Source: Atrichornis clamosus (taxonomy: Eukaryota; Chordata; Aves; Passeriformes; Menuridae). Taken from it: a stretch of DNA of 64,000 nucleotides. Where the stretch lies: contig WBMZ01008618.1 in the NCBI GenBank assembly GCA_013400975.1, positions 550,529-614,528 on the forward strand. Reading direction: 5' to 3'. Within the stretch, counting starts at the first letter, position 1, and each line of letters starts with the position of its first letter. The notes under the pieces are model-generated. The model made no database searches, was not told the origin of the DNA, and saw nothing but the letters and a program-made list of their open reading frames with translations. The position numbers and the translations under genes were made by a program. Below are positions 63,001 through 64,000 of this stretch, piece by piece.

Positions 63001-63589
63001 AAATTAGAAAACAGCTTACAGAATTCATATGAAACTGATAATTTCACTATTTTATGTCAATAACAATTGTTTACAAAGTTTAACAAATTTGTATTATCAT
63101 GGTTGGTACAGATGTAGATTCTTTTTTTAAGGCGTATTTCAGAATACGAACTAAATGTTTCTTGGTCATGAGATATATGTCTCTCTTGCTATCATCACAC
63201 ACGCAAAAAGAATGCAATAATTTCTCTTTCATAGTAAGCATGTGCAAGCTTTAAATATTCAATGTAATAAACAGAATTTATAAGCTGTAGAGATAGCATT
63301 TTTAATTGTTGCCTAGTAACAGTTTTGAAACTGACTTTCAGCTAAAAATAAAGAAAATATTAAAAAAAAAGAGAAGACAGTATTGCCATATTAAAAATAT
63401 AAAATTATTTTTAAATTGTTGTGCTACCATTTCTAAAGGTTCATTTAAAGTTCTTCCTAGTTAAATGCCTGGAAGAGTTCAATAATTCCCTTGTTAAGCC
63501 ATTTCCCACTTCACCATCCAAGCTCAGATTTTATGAAGTGTTGCTAAAATACGACACAGAGGATGAGTCTGTCACCTTGACAGCAAAAG
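60008..63589. other. noncoding DNA, nothing specific
   Basis: AT-rich unique sequence. A TATA-like CATAAAAGG at 61293-61301 precedes a 26-codon ORF with ATG at 61371, but nothing else supports a promoter. The 65-codon frame at 63421-63618 runs into the LTR and is not considered a gene. Confidence 0.5.
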
Positions 63590-64000
63590 TGTCCTGGTTT
63601 CAGCTGGGAAAAAGTTAATTTTCTTCCTAGTAGCTGGTACAGTGCTGTGTTTTGGATTTAGGATGGGAATAATGTTGGTAACTCAGGCATGTTTTCAATA
63701 CTGCTGGGCAGTGCCCAAACAGAGGCGAGGCCTTTGCTGCTCCTCACCTCATCCCACCAACGAGGAGGATGGAGGGGGTCAAGAAGGTGGGAGGGGACAC
63801 AGCTGGGACAGCTGATCCCGACTGATCCAAGGGATGTTCCATGTGGCAGCATGCTCAGCACAGAGAGCTGGGGGAAAGCTGGCTGGGGGTGGCTGCTCTG
63901 GAACTGGCTGGGCACCAGTCAGAGGGTGGAGAGCAGCTGAACTGTGCATCACTAGATTTGTATGGTCTAATTATTGATGATGTTATTATTATTATTATTA
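63590..64000 (+). mobile_element. avian endogenous retrovirus LTR, cut by window edge
   Basis: From TGTCCTGGTTTCAGCTGGG the sequence follows, with substitutions and deletions, an LTR family common in neoavian genomes: AGTTAATTTTCTTCCTAGTA, then CTGTGTTTTGGATTTAGGAT, a GGGAGGGGACACAGC block, GAACTGGCTGGGCACC and a TTATTATTATTA run at the edge. It starts with the canonical TG. The position where relatives carry a TATA box after ATGCTCAG reads ATGCTCAGCACAGAG, so the promoter looks decayed. It is not known whether this is a solo LTR or one end of a provirus. A G-quadruplex-capable run lies at 63774-63807. No viral gene is inside the window. I do not assert a repeat-database name. Confidence 0.85.

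Noticed and set aside
1..64000. tRNA, rRNA, snRNA, known microRNA, CRISPR or bacterial operon structure
   Set aside because: No conserved box or stem motifs of these classes were recognised by eye, and the sequence style is vertebrate; a covariance-model scan would be needed to exclude small RNAs fully.

Overview
Organism and nature of the window. This is AT-rich nuclear DNA from a vertebrate, almost certainly a bird. The clearest evidence is dispersed repeats: three pieces of the avian/reptilian LINE CR1, two of them showing the CR1 3' end with its ATTCTATG-type tail, and a right-hand block matching an endogenous-retrovirus LTR that I know from many neoavian genomes. There is no operon-like packing, no Shine-Dalgarno-spaced genes, no tRNA or rRNA gene and no CRISPR array. 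Open reading frames are short, overlap on both strands and match no family I recognise. Species and chromosome cannot be named from the sequence. Layout. Bases 1-24,900 are mostly unique noncoding DNA with a GC-rich block at about 8990-9400, an unusual palindrome plus stem-loop pair at 6258-6343, a 22-bp palindrome at 14011-14032, a G-quadruplex-type run at 19365-19394 and a 148-bp A-rich, T-poor stretch at 22559-22706. A very small CpG-dense patch lies at about 24990-25070. From 25,200 to 41,000 the main items are a perfect 48-bp tandem duplication (34423-34525), a GC/CpG-richer block at 36000-36310 with a strong CTCF-like site, and an exon-like segment at 38329-38470. From 41,000 to 54,500 there are further exon-like segments, each bounded by plausible splice signals, a CR1 3' tail at 42661, and several short repeats. 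The right end holds a rearranged CR1 (54583-54910), the longest ORF of the window (56735-57268, GC-driven and unrecognised), a small ORF behind a very strong 3' splice-site-like tract (59501-59709), another CR1 tail (about 59950) and the LTR (63590 to the edge). How it fits together. The window looks like intergenic or deep intronic DNA. No confident protein-coding gene can be called. If a gene crosses it, its exons would be among the low-confidence exon-like segments, which need RNA evidence. I found no convincing new biological system; the most checkable items are the CTCF-like site, the 48-bp duplication, the structured palindromic element at 6258-6343, the CpG patch and the exon-like segments.
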